64,000 bases of DNA from Drosophila pseudoobscura (lineage: Eukaryota; Arthropoda; Insecta; Diptera; Drosophilidae). The stretch lies in assembly GCF_009870125.1 (NCBI RefSeq), contig NC_046680.1:12171501-12235500 (forward strand). Direction: 5' to 3'. Below are positions 47,939 to 58,900 of this stretch, piece after piece. Numbering within the stretch: position 1 is the stretch's first letter; each line of letters starts with the position of its first letter. The translations under genes were made by a program, and so were the position numbers. Under the pieces are notes generated by a model. It saw only the letters and a list, made by a program, of their open reading frames with translations. It did no database searches and was not told where the DNA came from.

Positions 47939-47944
47939 ATTAAA
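47939..47944 (+). terminator. Possible ATTAAA poly(A) signal of the 46.8 kb gene
   Basis: The ATTAAA variant lies 11 nt after the stop. No canonical AATAAA is nearby until about 48172, so the site is uncertain. Confidence 0.3.
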
Positions 47945-48267
47945 GCAGCTAAAATCGATTGATCTATCTAATAATCTATCTAATATTTTGGAAATTAGTT
48001 ATAAACTATCACATATTTATGGTGTCATAAAATTGATGACTGTGTCGATTGGAATGATTGGGTATTCAAGATTTATTTAAAATGTCGTCAATGATCAACT
48101 TAAAACAGATGTTCGAGAACAGATCGATTAACATCTCTTATGTTTTGGTTTTTATCAGAGATTATTGTTGAATAAAAACAGGTGATAGGCCTCAGTTCTG
48201 ATTAAGTCTCGGAGAGTTCTGCTGCTGAGGAGAGCGGACCCATTTCCATATCCAACAGACAAAGATC

Positions 48268-48345
48268 ATGCTCCGACTTAGCTTTGTTCATATATCATAC
48301 ATTTTTTTCGCGGCTTTTGGTTATAGAAAGAAGAAAAATCTATAG
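48268..48345 (+). pseudogene. Possible relic of a further family member (25-codon secreted-like ORF)
   Basis: An ATG opens MLRLSFVHISYIFFAAFGYR and then a few Lys/Asn/Leu codons before TAG. The first 18 residues look like a signal peptide. A CTCAGTT initiator-like site lies about 75 nt upstream (near 48193) with an AATAAAAA stretch about 25 nt before that. The spot, between two family members and otherwise an unusually large gap in the cluster (about 870 bp), fits a decayed paralog. No Cys module, Thr-rich array or IP[VL]W motif was found downstream. It could equally be chance or a very small peptide gene. Confidence 0.22.
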
Positions 48346-48755
48346 AGAAAGGAACACATCTCAGGGAAGCTAAGTGCTAAGATCCTCCTCCAATCTATTC
48401 GTTCGTCCAGCCATTTTTAGCAACAACCAATGAGACCTTTTTGTGCACAATTTGGGCATCAAAAACGACATTCTCATAAATTCACATTTATCATTTAATT
48501 GAATAACTTTGGTAAATATCGTCTCATAAATGATCTAAATGATCTAACAATCAGTAAAGTCATATATGAATAGGTCAAATATGGATGAAGTGTGGTTTTT
48601 TTTTCCTGATTTGGATCCAGTTGGAACCACTAAGAACGGGTTCGATGATTGAGCCATTAAATGCTGTTCTTTTTAGTTTTTAAGTATTTCCCTTTGTTTT
48701 CATTATAGAAATTCCATTTGAAAATTTTGCATTTCTTTAAGGCTTTTTCTGTGTA

Positions 48756-48764
48756 TATATAAAG
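48756..48764 (+). promoter_or_regulatory. TATA box of the 48.8 kb gene
   Basis: TATATAAAG inside a longer TATATA run. A TCAGTT initiator has its A at 48787, 31 nt downstream, leaving a 22-nt leader. Confidence 0.65.
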
Positions 48765-48808
48765 GTGCTAATCGCAGTTCTGCATCAGTTTAGACTTAAG
48801 CGGGGACC

Positions 48809-49516
48809 ATGCTGCTGCTAGGGAACGCGTTTGTTTGGCTTGTGTTTGCCGGATCAGATTGGTTCGCATTGGTGTCAAATGGACACGAGGTTCAAGTTCG
48901 AATACCCGTATGGAATGTAGGAAATGTTATCTCGCGTTTTTCAGACTATGTTAATGGAAACGACAATAATCAAAAGAAGAAGGAAAATTACAAGCCGACG
49001 CCTCAGCATCCGCCTCCGCCCCAGCATCCGGCTCCGCCTCCGCTTTATCCTTATCCACCATATCCGTGGTCAACACTACCAACAACAATTCCAACAATTC
49101 CAACAGTAAATCCAACTGAACCTGATGTGATAACAACATTAAGCCCAGAAGAACCTTCTCTGTGCGATTTATATCCCCACCTTCCGCTTTGTCAAGAAGT
49201 GAAATCTGTGGATCTGGGCGACGATACTAATAGGATTCCAACGGTTCTAAATGAGAACACTGAATTCGGGTCTGAGCAGCAGCAGCTAACGATCACCTCA
49301 GAGGCCCATTCCGTGTCGTCGCTTTGCTTTCACTATCCCCGGCTCTGTATGAAGCCAGAGGAGGCGCAGTTCGTTCGTCTCACAAATAGAAATGGCAAAC
49401 CCGTGCTGCTCATCTACCCAGCTGAGTCAGAGTATCCGCTTGCCTTGGCTAAAAGTAAAACCATCGGAGCTATGTCGGGGCCCACTCGAAGACCTTCGTG
49501 GCAAAGGTTTCCCTAG
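48809..49516 (+). CDS. Secreted protein, IPVW motif, Pro-rich linker, four-Cys module
   Basis: 235 aa in a single exon; the most compact full member of the family. The signal region covers about the first 27 residues. The family motif VQVRIPVWNVGNVISRF follows, then a short Asn/Lys segment and a Pro-rich linker (QHPPPPQHPAPPPLYPYPPY) with a brief Thr/Pro stretch in place of a mucin array. The Cys module has Cys119/128 (SLCDLYPHLPLC) and Cys173/180 (SLCFHYPRLC), followed by AQFVRL and GKPVLLIYP. The tail GPTRRPSWQRFP matches the previous gene. Because it keeps both motifs with a minimal linker, it is the best template for defining the family. Function unknown. Confidence 0.87.
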   Translation: MLLLGNAFVWLVFAGSDWFALVSNGHEVQVRIPVWNVGNVISRFSDYVNGNDNNQKKKENYKPTPQHPPPPQHPAPPPLYPYPPYPWSTLPTTIPTIPTVNPTEPDVITTLSPEEPSLCDLYPHLPLCQEVKSVDLGDDTNRIPTVLNENTEFGSEQQQLTITSEAHSVSSLCFHYPRLCMKPEEAQFVRLTNRNGKPVLLIYPAESEYPLALAKSKTIGAMSGPTRRPSWQRFP

Positions 49517-49566
49517 GAACTGCTGAGTATACAAAATACCGTTCCGCAAATATGACCGAATTGCCG

Positions 49567-49572
49567 AATAAA
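49567..49572 (+). terminator. Poly(A) signal of the 48.8 kb gene
   Basis: AATAAA, 50 nt after the stop codon. Confidence 0.6.
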
Positions 49573-49820
49573 TATTTTGCGCTTGGACTCCGAAAATATT
49601 TTGATTTTATGATGTTGTTTGGGTCCAATATACCCCACAAATTGCGGGACATCGGAATGTCATTCGGAATTCTTTTGGCGTGTCGGAGATGCCAGCACAA
49701 ATTGTGATCTATTCATCCAAACTGGTTTCAGTTGCCCCACTCCATCGCCACGACTCTCGCACCTGGTCCCAGTCGCAGTCGAGCTCCATGAGCTTCTGGT
49801 AGGTAAAGCTAAAAACTGAA

Positions 49821-50279
49821 ATGTGCTTCGTCAAAAACGCTTCCTTGTGGCCGTTGCTGCCATTATTTTGCCTTGTGGTACGGTCCAGCTCTGCCACGCC
49901 TGCACTTCAGGAAGAGGCACTGCAGCAGATACCGACGCTGAATCTGACACAAGTGCAGCTTATAGCCGGCAATGCCAGCCTTAGGTGCAGCCTGATTCCG
50001 GAACTGTGCGACTGGCAACTACATTTGTACTCGGGCCATCATTTTAGTGTTCCGTTATCCTTCGCGGAGTCTACCGTCAGCACCACCACCCTATCGCCCA
50101 TGGAGGTTGTTGCTGCTTCTACACCCACAGAACAGGTATTTTCCTTGGCGCCACTGCGGCTGGTGGCCCAAATTGAACCAAAGCCGCGGCGGGAGAAGCG
50201 CGGGAAAAGGAAGCTCAGGCGACGATCAACTTTCGGCATCTTAAGTAAAAAGCAATTTGTTTGGCTTTTCTTTCAATAA
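49821..50279 (+). CDS. Small secreted protein with a degenerate half Cys module
   Basis: 152 aa in a single exon. The signal peptide covers about residues 1-25 (ends RSSSA). The mature N-terminal part contains LNLTQVQLIAGNASLRC followed by SLIPELCDW. The two Cys are separated by six residues with P-x-L before the second, exactly the C-x6-C spacing of YPRLC in the three full family members, and the upstream Q-x-L-x-I pattern also fits. The first Cys pair, the IP[VL]W motif and the VRL/GKP strand are missing. The C-terminal part is Ser/Thr-rich and then strongly basic (KPRREKRGKRKLRRR), with furin-like cleavage potential. A TTTCAGTT initiator (A about 49730) has no TATA at the expected place. 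The gene prediction is good; the family link is an inference. Confidence 0.72.
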   Translation: MCFVKNASLWPLLPLFCLVVRSSSATPALQEEALQQIPTLNLTQVQLIAGNASLRCSLIPELCDWQLHLYSGHHFSVPLSFAESTVSTTTLSPMEVVAASTPTEQVFSLAPLRLVAQIEPKPRREKRGKRKLRRRSTFGILSKKQFVWLFFQ

Positions 50280-50303
50280 ATAAGTTCATAAATGCAGAAT
50301 AAA
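50275..50303 (+). terminator. Two poly(A) signals, the first overlapping the stop codon
   Basis: AATAAA at 50275-50280 contains the TAA stop (50277-50279). A second AATAAA lies at 50298-50303, and a third nearby at about 50316. The second or third would give a normal short 3' UTR. Confidence 0.5.
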
Positions 50304-50324
50304 TTTAGAACTGGCAATAAATAG

Positions 50325-51265
50325 CCAAACAAAAATGAAATATATTTTAATCATTTCAAATAATCATCTCTCATTAAGGCCAATTAATCTGGGCCCAGAG
50401 AATTACTGAGAGCTGTTTGTCAATGATATCCATTCCGCCGCAGCCATAAATAAAATTCCCAGCTCATTAATGACGGTTGAATTTACGCTTTACCTGACGG
50501 CAGCCCAGCACAGCGTGACCCGTTTAGTCCGATCTGGAAGCCGTTCGACGACTTTCAACATTAACCTGCGCGGGGTCAGCGTCTACGTCTGGGTCGTCTG
50601 ATGCCCATTAAGCTGTCTGTTAGAATTTTATTCGGCGTAAAGTAAGCCGTAACCGTGACGGCATAATCTATTAACTTATTCAAATATTAATAGATGGCTT
50701 TTTAAACAGCGAGCTGCTAATTAAGTCGTCATCTTTGTTGTCACATCTAATCCCCAATTCAATTTATATGATGGTGCGAAGAGTTCTATCATTATGATTA
50801 TTATGATTAATAATAACGCTAAGAAGGATACTATGTACATACAGATAGATGTAAATATGTTTGTATCGGGTTTCTATTATTAGGTTTTTAGGCTTTCATT
50901 TGTAGTTTCAACCATAGAACCACGCAAATAACAAGAACCTTGTGTTGTTTGGAAGAGCGATGCTCAGCTGCTTCTCAGATTTGCTTCGACAAAAATCGAC
51001 TACCTCTCTCTCGGCTTCAATTCTGTCTTACTCGGATCTTCTAAGAGCAGCACCGACTTCCAAGCTTTATGATTTTGTTGATGCTAGAATAATGCTTTTA
51101 CACTATTATTCATAGCCTCAGCAACACCAAGGACCACGTGCGAGGACAGCTCTTATCATCTCACTTGATCCTCTCTGCTCGTGTCTCTTAGTATGCACGA
51201 ATACACAAGAGTTTTCGTGACTATTGGAAAATACAGTGTTCAATAAAAGTTTCATCAATCTTCAT
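50325..51265. other. Intergenic, no gene found
   Basis: Interval between two convergent genes. It is AT-rich and has no coding frame or recognised element. Confidence 0.5.
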
Positions 51266-51272
51266 ATTTGGT

Positions 51273-51278
51273 TTTATT
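51273..51278 (-). terminator. Poly(A) signal of the minus-strand gene at 52 kb
   Basis: AATAAA on the minus strand, 172 nt after the stop codon. Confidence 0.5.
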
Positions 51279-51450
51279 GCGAATTGTTGCCCCCATAAAA
51301 CCCTAATCAAATCCCATTTCAGACATACTCGTAAGTTGATCAGTGAACAAATTTAAACCAAAGTGTCTGCGGGCCCCGGCGGAAATTCGATTCGACCTCC
51401 TGCAGGACCCTCTATAAACACTAGCTCCCCTGATACCCACCCCGTAGGTA

Positions 51451-52875
51451 TTAAGCAGCGCCCGTGGCTCGTTCATCGTCATCGTTGTCGTTGTCGGTGA
51501 TTGTATCATAAATCGTATTCAAAAATGTTCTAATTTCCGCATATGGGAGTATCTGCCACCAATTTGTCGTAGTTTCAATTTCCTCCTGCATGCCAGTGGT
51601 CGAGGGACGCCGCTGGGAACCCGGACGTAGCTTACCCTTGCCTTTGCCTTTGCCCTTGGTTCTTACAGGACGATTGCTGATTTCCAGTGATTGTGTTTCC
51701 AATTCCTTCACTGGCTTCTGCTTGTCAATCGATGAGCTTGTACTTAGATGTGTCGGAGCTGGAGCAGTGTGAAAAGTTGAAGCTGGAACAAGAGTGACTG
51801 CTGGGCTTGCCGTCATCTTTGTATCAATTTCATTAGGTGTTTTTGTTTTTGTTCTTGTTACTGTTCCTTTTTTTGTTTGCTTTCGCTTGGGCTTCAGTTG
51901 AGTGCGCTTAGCAGCGGTCTCGTTCCTCCCGGAATGATGGACCAGCTCGGAGACCAGATGACCCATTGTGTCCTTGTCATCGGCATTCTCCGCTGTCAGC
52001 TGGCTGACAATCTCCTGCGTTCCTGTCGATACCATATCGATAATTGTCTGGCTCGCCGGCTCGGCTAGTGTTTTCTTCACACTGGCCAGGGATTCCCTTG
52101 CAGGAGCTGTCAAATCTACCGAGGCTTCCGTTGTCGTCGAGCTGGAGGCAGTTTGTTCTTCATTGGTTCTGTTGGACTCTACTGGCCCATTGTGTTGATT
52201 CACCTGTTCCCCTTCCTCCTCTTCCTCTATGGGCAGCTGTGGCAGTGCCAGTTCCACTTTCAATGGGTGTACCTCCTGCTCCAGGCCCATAACTTGTTCT
52301 CGGACTGGTTTACGTTCATGGCTGGACGACAGGGTATTCAATTGCACAATTTTCTTGGCCCCTATATTCTGCACATGGAACTCGCTCGAATATAAATTTT
52401 CATGTGCGTGCGCTTTGCTGAGACTTGAATTCATTTGCAGCGGCGTTAATTGCATGTTTACGATCTGGGATTCTATTGTTTTGTTCGCTTGTTTGTGCTG
52501 CTCCTCCATTCCATTCGACCTGGACTGCGAATAAACTTCTGCAGCATCATCGAGATTTCTATAGTGGGACTTCTGGACGGCGGATCGACGACTGTGCTGG
52601 GACAGTTGCTCCAGCAGTTGACCCATGGGCGGAGCCGGACCCGATCGAGACTGATGGCCTGCCAGGTTCATCCTGGGCTTGTTGTACGCATAGAGATCCA
52701 CATTAAAAACCCCATGGGCTGGGGCCCGTCGCCAGTGTTTGGCAGGAGTTCCTGGAAAGTAATGGGATTGAAAGTCTTTCCCTGCTACTCAATGGGAACG
52801 CAAGGGGAAGGAAGGCTTACCTCTGACCCTGAGGGCCAGTAACTGGATTAGCAGCAGCAGCAGTGACAGTCTCAT
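51451..52875 (-). CDS. Secreted low-complexity protein with basic segment, right edge of the cluster
   Basis: Two exons, 52875-52821 and 52751-51451, with a 69-bp intron (GTAAG...CAG, phase 1). The product is 451 aa. The short first exon encodes the whole signal peptide (MRLSLLLLLIQLLALRVRG). Exon 2 continues TPAKHWRRAPAHGVFN and on to the stop. Visible parts: a polar N-terminal half, a Glu run (IEEEEEGEQ), a Ser/Thr patch, two strongly basic segments (KPKRKQTKKG and KGKGKGKGKLRPGSQRR), and a C-terminal hydrophobic/aromatic block (NWWQILPYAEIRTFLNTIYD) before an acidic end (NDNDDDE). There is no Cys in the mature chain. A CATAAAA at 52944-52950 with a TTTAGTC initiator (about 52917) gives a plausible promoter. 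I recognise no family; starting at the internal Met at 52701 would lose the signal peptide. Confidence 0.78.
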
Positions 52876-52959
52876 GCTTGCAAATACATATTTTAGGCGT
52901 TGGCTCTATCCACGACTAAACCGATTTCAGACCTCTCAACCAATTTTATGGCCATTCCA

Positions 52960-55900
52960 TTTGGGTCACTCCCCACCTAATTTGCATTGACGATTCATGA
53001 TCAACAATGTTCTAGGAATGTGAAAACACAGTGCGCCCAGGTCCGGTGAACATGGTCTGGCAGTATTGGAGATAGTCGATACTACGGACAGCCCCCTGTC
53101 TCTGAGAACTGGTTTCCCCAATTCGATTCGATTCCGAGCAACGGCACTTTTGGAAGCTGCCAACACAATGCCGTGCCATAAAATATGATGTGTTGCCACC
53201 TATGAAGCAGAGCCTTGGCCAATCAGTCCGTTTTTGTTGTGATGTTGTGCCAAAAGCAGCGAAAGTTGAAAGTTTTGCTTAGCATCACAATGGTCGGCTA
53301 ATGGAAAGTAATTACCATCAAATTCCTACGAGCTGAAAACAAAAACGAGCTTCGTTTTCGAAAATTGTGCGTCAAACAGTTCTGATTTGGATGCGGTGTG
53401 TTTTAAAACTACGTATTTGACCTATTGAGCTCCTGTACCCCAGCATATAAAATTCATCTTTGTCTATACCTATTGACTATCATTGTTATTGTACAGTATT
53501 GGGTCCAAGTGAGACGGATACATTCCGCCGGAGAAGAGTGACAATTTAATTCAAATAACCATTTGGGGAAATTGTTTATCTTTGAGAGCATGTCAGAGAC
53601 AGTTGAGTAAGAGTCGAAAGTCAGCAAACAGGCAACAAGCAAACAATCCTGGCCAAGAGAGAACAGAACGACTGACAGCTTGCACTCGGAGCACTTAAGA
53701 TAACTTCGTGGGAAGCCAGGCGCATGTGATGGAGCAGGGGCCCCGGGCCAGGGCCAGAGTGAGAGTGAGAGCTGACGATGTCGTCCAGTGACAGATTTAT
53801 GAAAACTGTTGGCATTTAGTTCTTCGAACCGTAAACACGGAGCGAAGACAAGCCACAAGGCAACAGGGCATCGAAATTTTCATTCGAGCAATGCAGGCGG
53901 CGTCACTAACGGAACAGAATCTCCAAAGAGGGCTCGCAGAAAGGACATCAAGCCGTAGACAATGGCAACACCAGTGGAAGTGGCAGCGGCATGCAAGCCA
54001 ATTCAAAAGACAGAAAACAGAACAAGGAGACGATGGGCTTGTGCATCCATGGAAACATGGATGAAGGCATGAAGGCAACTCTTATTTGTTACTTTTTATA
54101 AAAGTAATTTGTATGGAACCGAAACGAATGGAATTCAATATGTATATGGATTACAAAAATAAGGGATTCAACCCATTATTTGATTGACCTGAGGCTATAA
54201 TGTATAAGCGATTTTTGGGATTAAAAAGCATAGGATTATTGAATACTCTGCAAGACTAACGTTGACGTGTCCGTCGTCTGGTGGCTGATGAGTACATAAG
54301 CTGATTGCGGTGCTGAAGGGGAGCTGCCTGAGTCGAAGGTGCAAATAAAAAATGGTATGGCCGAGCAGGCAGAGATGCCAATGAAATAAAACCGAGGGAG
54401 AGGAAGAATGAGAGATGGATGGGCGAAGAGTGAAAGAGAGCAGTCCAGCAAACTGTCGACAACGTCTTAATTAAGCAGCAGAAACAGCAACAACAATTAA
54501 CCATAGCTGATTGCTATTGTTGCATGCCTCCGAATGCAAGCAGCTTTGAAGAGAGAGAGCAAGACAATCGGACTGCCAGGAACATCCACTGAAGAGAGAG
54601 AGAGAGGAAGAAAGAAGTGTTGAAAAGTTAAGTTCCGGTTGAGCTGCTTCCACTTGTGGTTGGCAGGGAGCAGGGGAATTTCCCATGATTAATTCAATTG
54701 CAACGGCAGCTCATGGCTCAGGAAAATTGCAGAATACTTTAAAAACTTTTCCAATGATTGCTCCTGGATGCTTGTTTGTTTGACTGTTGTTCAGCCAGTC
54801 GTCGTTGTTGCTGTTTTTGCTGCTCGTCTTGTGCAAATACACACAATTTGCTTTGTCATTAGACGAACACTTTAAGCACTCGATTGCACTCTCTATCACC
54901 CCCTCTCGCACTCCCTTTCTCTCTCTTTGTTTTCTCTGTCAACTGCTTTGGCTGCTCATTTTCAGCTACGATTTCATTGTCCTGCTTCTATTTGACCATT
55001 TCATTTGTTGCACCAGCCAGAACCCAATATGGCTACAAAGAGATGGCCGAAAAAAAATGCAGAAGACAGACAGATAAAGCAAGTGAGATAGAAATACTGT
55101 GGCGGGGGCGGGTCACCATTCACAGCGTTTTGCACATTTTGGTTTAATTTGAATCTTTCTATGCAAATGCCGTGCAACGGGCCAAACACAATCCGTACAA
55201 AAAAGTCCCCCATACTATGTTTTCCGTTAAATTCCGTTCCAATTTGCGCAAAATTGTTATTCCTATTTTCTTTTTTCTTTGTGTACTTTTGCACATTTAC
55301 CAGCTCTCGCGGTTCAGTGCGCTGTTGTTTATTTGATATTTGTACGAGTATTCCTAGTTTGGACATATGTACATATGCTGTCCTTTGGAAAACTATGGAA
55401 AATGATAACATTAATGCTTTTCTGTATTTTGTGCATACAATTTATGCAGTAATATATCTCGGAGCAAAATATTATTCTCAGTGTATTTGGCTGTGCATGA
55501 AATTACTATAAGAATATTCTCAGTGTATGATTATACTCTTATGTATAGAAACAGAATGTGCCTTGTCTTGGTTACTTTACTGCTCATTTATTCTTTCAAT
55601 TTGCCTTTTCAATTGCCTCAGAGAGAATCGTAGAATCTTAGAACGTGGTCCTTGCTGTAGCTGAGTGCCATTGAGTGGAAAATGCCTGTCCAGTATTTGC
55701 GTTTTAGAAAACATTCAAACATTAACAAACTCAATAAGCTTGGAAGTCTGGGCTCCTCTCAGGAGACCCGACTGTGAGAGAGAGTCACCACAAGTTAACC
55801 GTAGCCAAACCGTAGTGTGGCCAAACCTCTCCCGAGCAACACCTGGAAATACCTGATTTTGATGACTCTGTGTGACGGAGGATTCTACAAAGTTGAAAAA

Positions 55901-58900
55901 ACAGTTTGAAATTATAGAAAACTTCAAATTTGACTTGATACAGTTCTCTTTTCAATTTTCTATTCAAGATTTAGGGGTATACTGCACATTTGAAATATGA
56001 GGATGGCATCTAGTTACTCAACCTGGTCTTCAACCTAATTTTTGTCATGCAATGTACAAAATCTCTGCCGCACAGTTTTGAAGAAGCCCGTTGATATTTA
56101 TTAATGGTATAATCTTTTTTAGCTTGGCTACAATTTTTAATTCAGGACACTCGCAGTTCTTTTTTATAGAAAGATAATATCTTTCACTCATGTGTGTCTG
56201 CTAATGTGCCACTCGTTTTGCTCTGATTATTTTCCTTTACCGTTTCCGCAGTCTAATGCGAACAAAAAGCTATAGTACGAGAGAATTAAATGAAATGAAA
56301 TGAAATCGAATCGAATCAGTCTGGCTAATTGTTATGCAAGGGGCCAAAATGAGGCCATAAAAATCGGGAATGCTAATAAACTTTCCCTCTCCTTTGGTTG
56401 TTCGCAGGGGATGGCAGAATGGTTGATTTGCTCGCCTCGCCTTTGCATGCCGTAGTCAAACGACACTTTGATTTAGTGCAACAACAAAAATAACAATGTC
56501 GAGTACACAAAGCTGTGGCAAAAATGGCCAAAATGGCAGTGACACAACAGCGAGTGCCAGGCATAATAAAATAAAACAAAAGCTAATGGCCAAACAGAGC
56601 GAAACCGATATGCAGGCGGCAATTTTATGGCTGGCATAAAAGTCCCATTCCCACAGCCACAGCCACATCCTCCTCCTATCAATATCTCACTCTGTATCTT
56701 TTGCCCCCATCTATATCTGTGGCGAATGCGGATGCCATCTGAATGTCAATGTGCAGCCTGCCTCAAGGCGGCATATAGTGCGTGTGCGAGGAAGAATTTA
56801 TCTCCCTGCCACAGCTCTTTATACATAGTTGCGACAGCGGGACTTGTTGCTACAACAGATCCGCAACTTGTGCCACCTAATGCCGCATCAATATGCAAAG
56901 CCGAACAAGTTTCGGGCACAAGTAGCGTAGCACAGTCAAAGCGCCCTGCTAAGCCGCTTAAAACACAAAGAACACGAAAAACACGAAAAAAAACTTTAAG
57001 TTCATTTAACTTTTGCAATCAGTAGGAAGGCAGAGCCAGCCATCCACAGGCAGAAGACGAGACAAGGCCATGGGGATGTCAGGGCAATTTATGATTTATT
57101 AACAAGAGGCGAAACTCAATTTTTGCCCCGAGACCAGATTTATCCCTATCTGTTAAGTCAGCTAAAAGGATTTCTTAAACTTGAATGCTTCTAATTATTG
57201 AGAATTATCTCGAAAGGTGCGCATTTCGATTGGCGATTTGACTACGAAAGTGAAAGCTTTCTCCGAGTTCCCCCAGAAACTATTTCATTATGATTTATAA
57301 CTCTGAGGAAGATGTGGAGGCGTCTCTTCCCCATACTGACACTCCCACAGCCCATCCCTTACCAGACAGGACTGGCCATCAAAAATTATCTGAGCAAGTG
57401 AGCGTGTAATGGGCCCAGGACCATTTTTTTTTTTCCTTTTTCTCATGCTATTTCTCTCGGCTGCCTGCAGTTGTTGTCTCGCCTTCGTGTCCTGTCCTGT
57501 ACTGTCCTTTCCTGTATTGAAGCTGACCAGATGATTTATGATTGGTTGGCTTGACTGGGCAGGAACAGGAACAGGAGCAAGGAGTTCAATTTCAATAAAT
57601 GCCCTGTTTCTGGGAATTAAATTTTAACAGTCTCGTCTCGGAGCTAAATAACGCCGGACAGAGGGAGTTATTTATGAAGTGACGCTCTAAATTTATTTAA
57701 AACACTAGCAATAAATTCCAACAGATTTCCCTATGATATATTTCTGCAACTTAATGCTAATGCGAATTTATTGGCCAATGCGGGAGCAATGCTGCCTTAA
57801 AGGAAAGTCCAGATTTCACAAAGAAAAGCAGGAAGAGAAAGAGAGAGTGCGCTGGAGAGAGCGGGCAAATTTGTCCCCAATCAATCATAATTTGTATCTG
57901 TCAGCACAAGCAGCGACCGCGGCCATTGAGTGATGAAGTTGTCGCCATGGCTCACACACACTCGCGCGCAACACACAGATACTCGCAGTGGGAGAAAAGC
58001 CAACTAAAGTCAACCACAAATCCCTGCACAGTGAGGCAAGTGTCAAAATATCAGACAATAGTTAATTATATTAGTAATCCACTATTTTTTCATGACTGTG
58101 AACTACTGTGTCTTGGATGCTGGCCATTGTCATGACCGGCTTGCATTCGGAATAATACTGGGGCCACACTTATACGCATATGCATCCATTCACCTGTATG
58201 CATATATGTATGGATATGCGTCCTTGTATGTGTATGTATGAGTAGATGTGTAAGTGCACCTTTGATATATCGCGAATTTGGATTTTCTTTGACAAAAGCC
58301 CGAAAATTCAAACAAAAGAAAGGAAAAGAATATAAAACAGAGAAAAGTTTGATGCGCTCCGAATTTGACAAATGTCTGACAAATCCTGTCAGCATCTAGC
58401 AGGCCTAATGAAAGCCAATTGCTGCTTAGCCATCTTCCAAGATATCAGCACAAACAAAACAAAGCGGAATCTGGGTCCCAGGTCCCAGGTCCCAGCTCCC
58501 AGCTCCCTGAATTCCGGCCAACTGTCACTGAGACTGGGGCGGAGTTGCGCGACGGAAAATCTACGGCACGTGATTCCGCTCATCTGCGGTGCCGCCCCGA
58601 TTCTGTTTCAATTTGGACTTTGCTTTATGCCTTTCTCCCATAATTCTCTCCCAATGTACACATATTTATTATTATTTTTTCACACACGTGTGCGCAAAAA
58701 GTTCCCGTTAATAACGATTAAATGCGCCTGGCTACTGAGGCGCCTTTTTTGTATTCCCAGTAGGTAGACGGACAACACATTAGATTGACTTCAGATGGTC
58801 CTTCGTGGTGCCACGAGTGTTTGTACTGGCCAGCAAAAGCCCGAATGTCATTCGAAGTGAAAGTTTGTCCAGCCTCAAAAAGTGTGCTACAAAAATCTGT

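Noticed and set aside
56627-57025. 132-codon plus-strand ORF in the right flank
   Set aside because: No homology recognised, no promoter or splice context, and a composition like the surrounding non-coding DNA.
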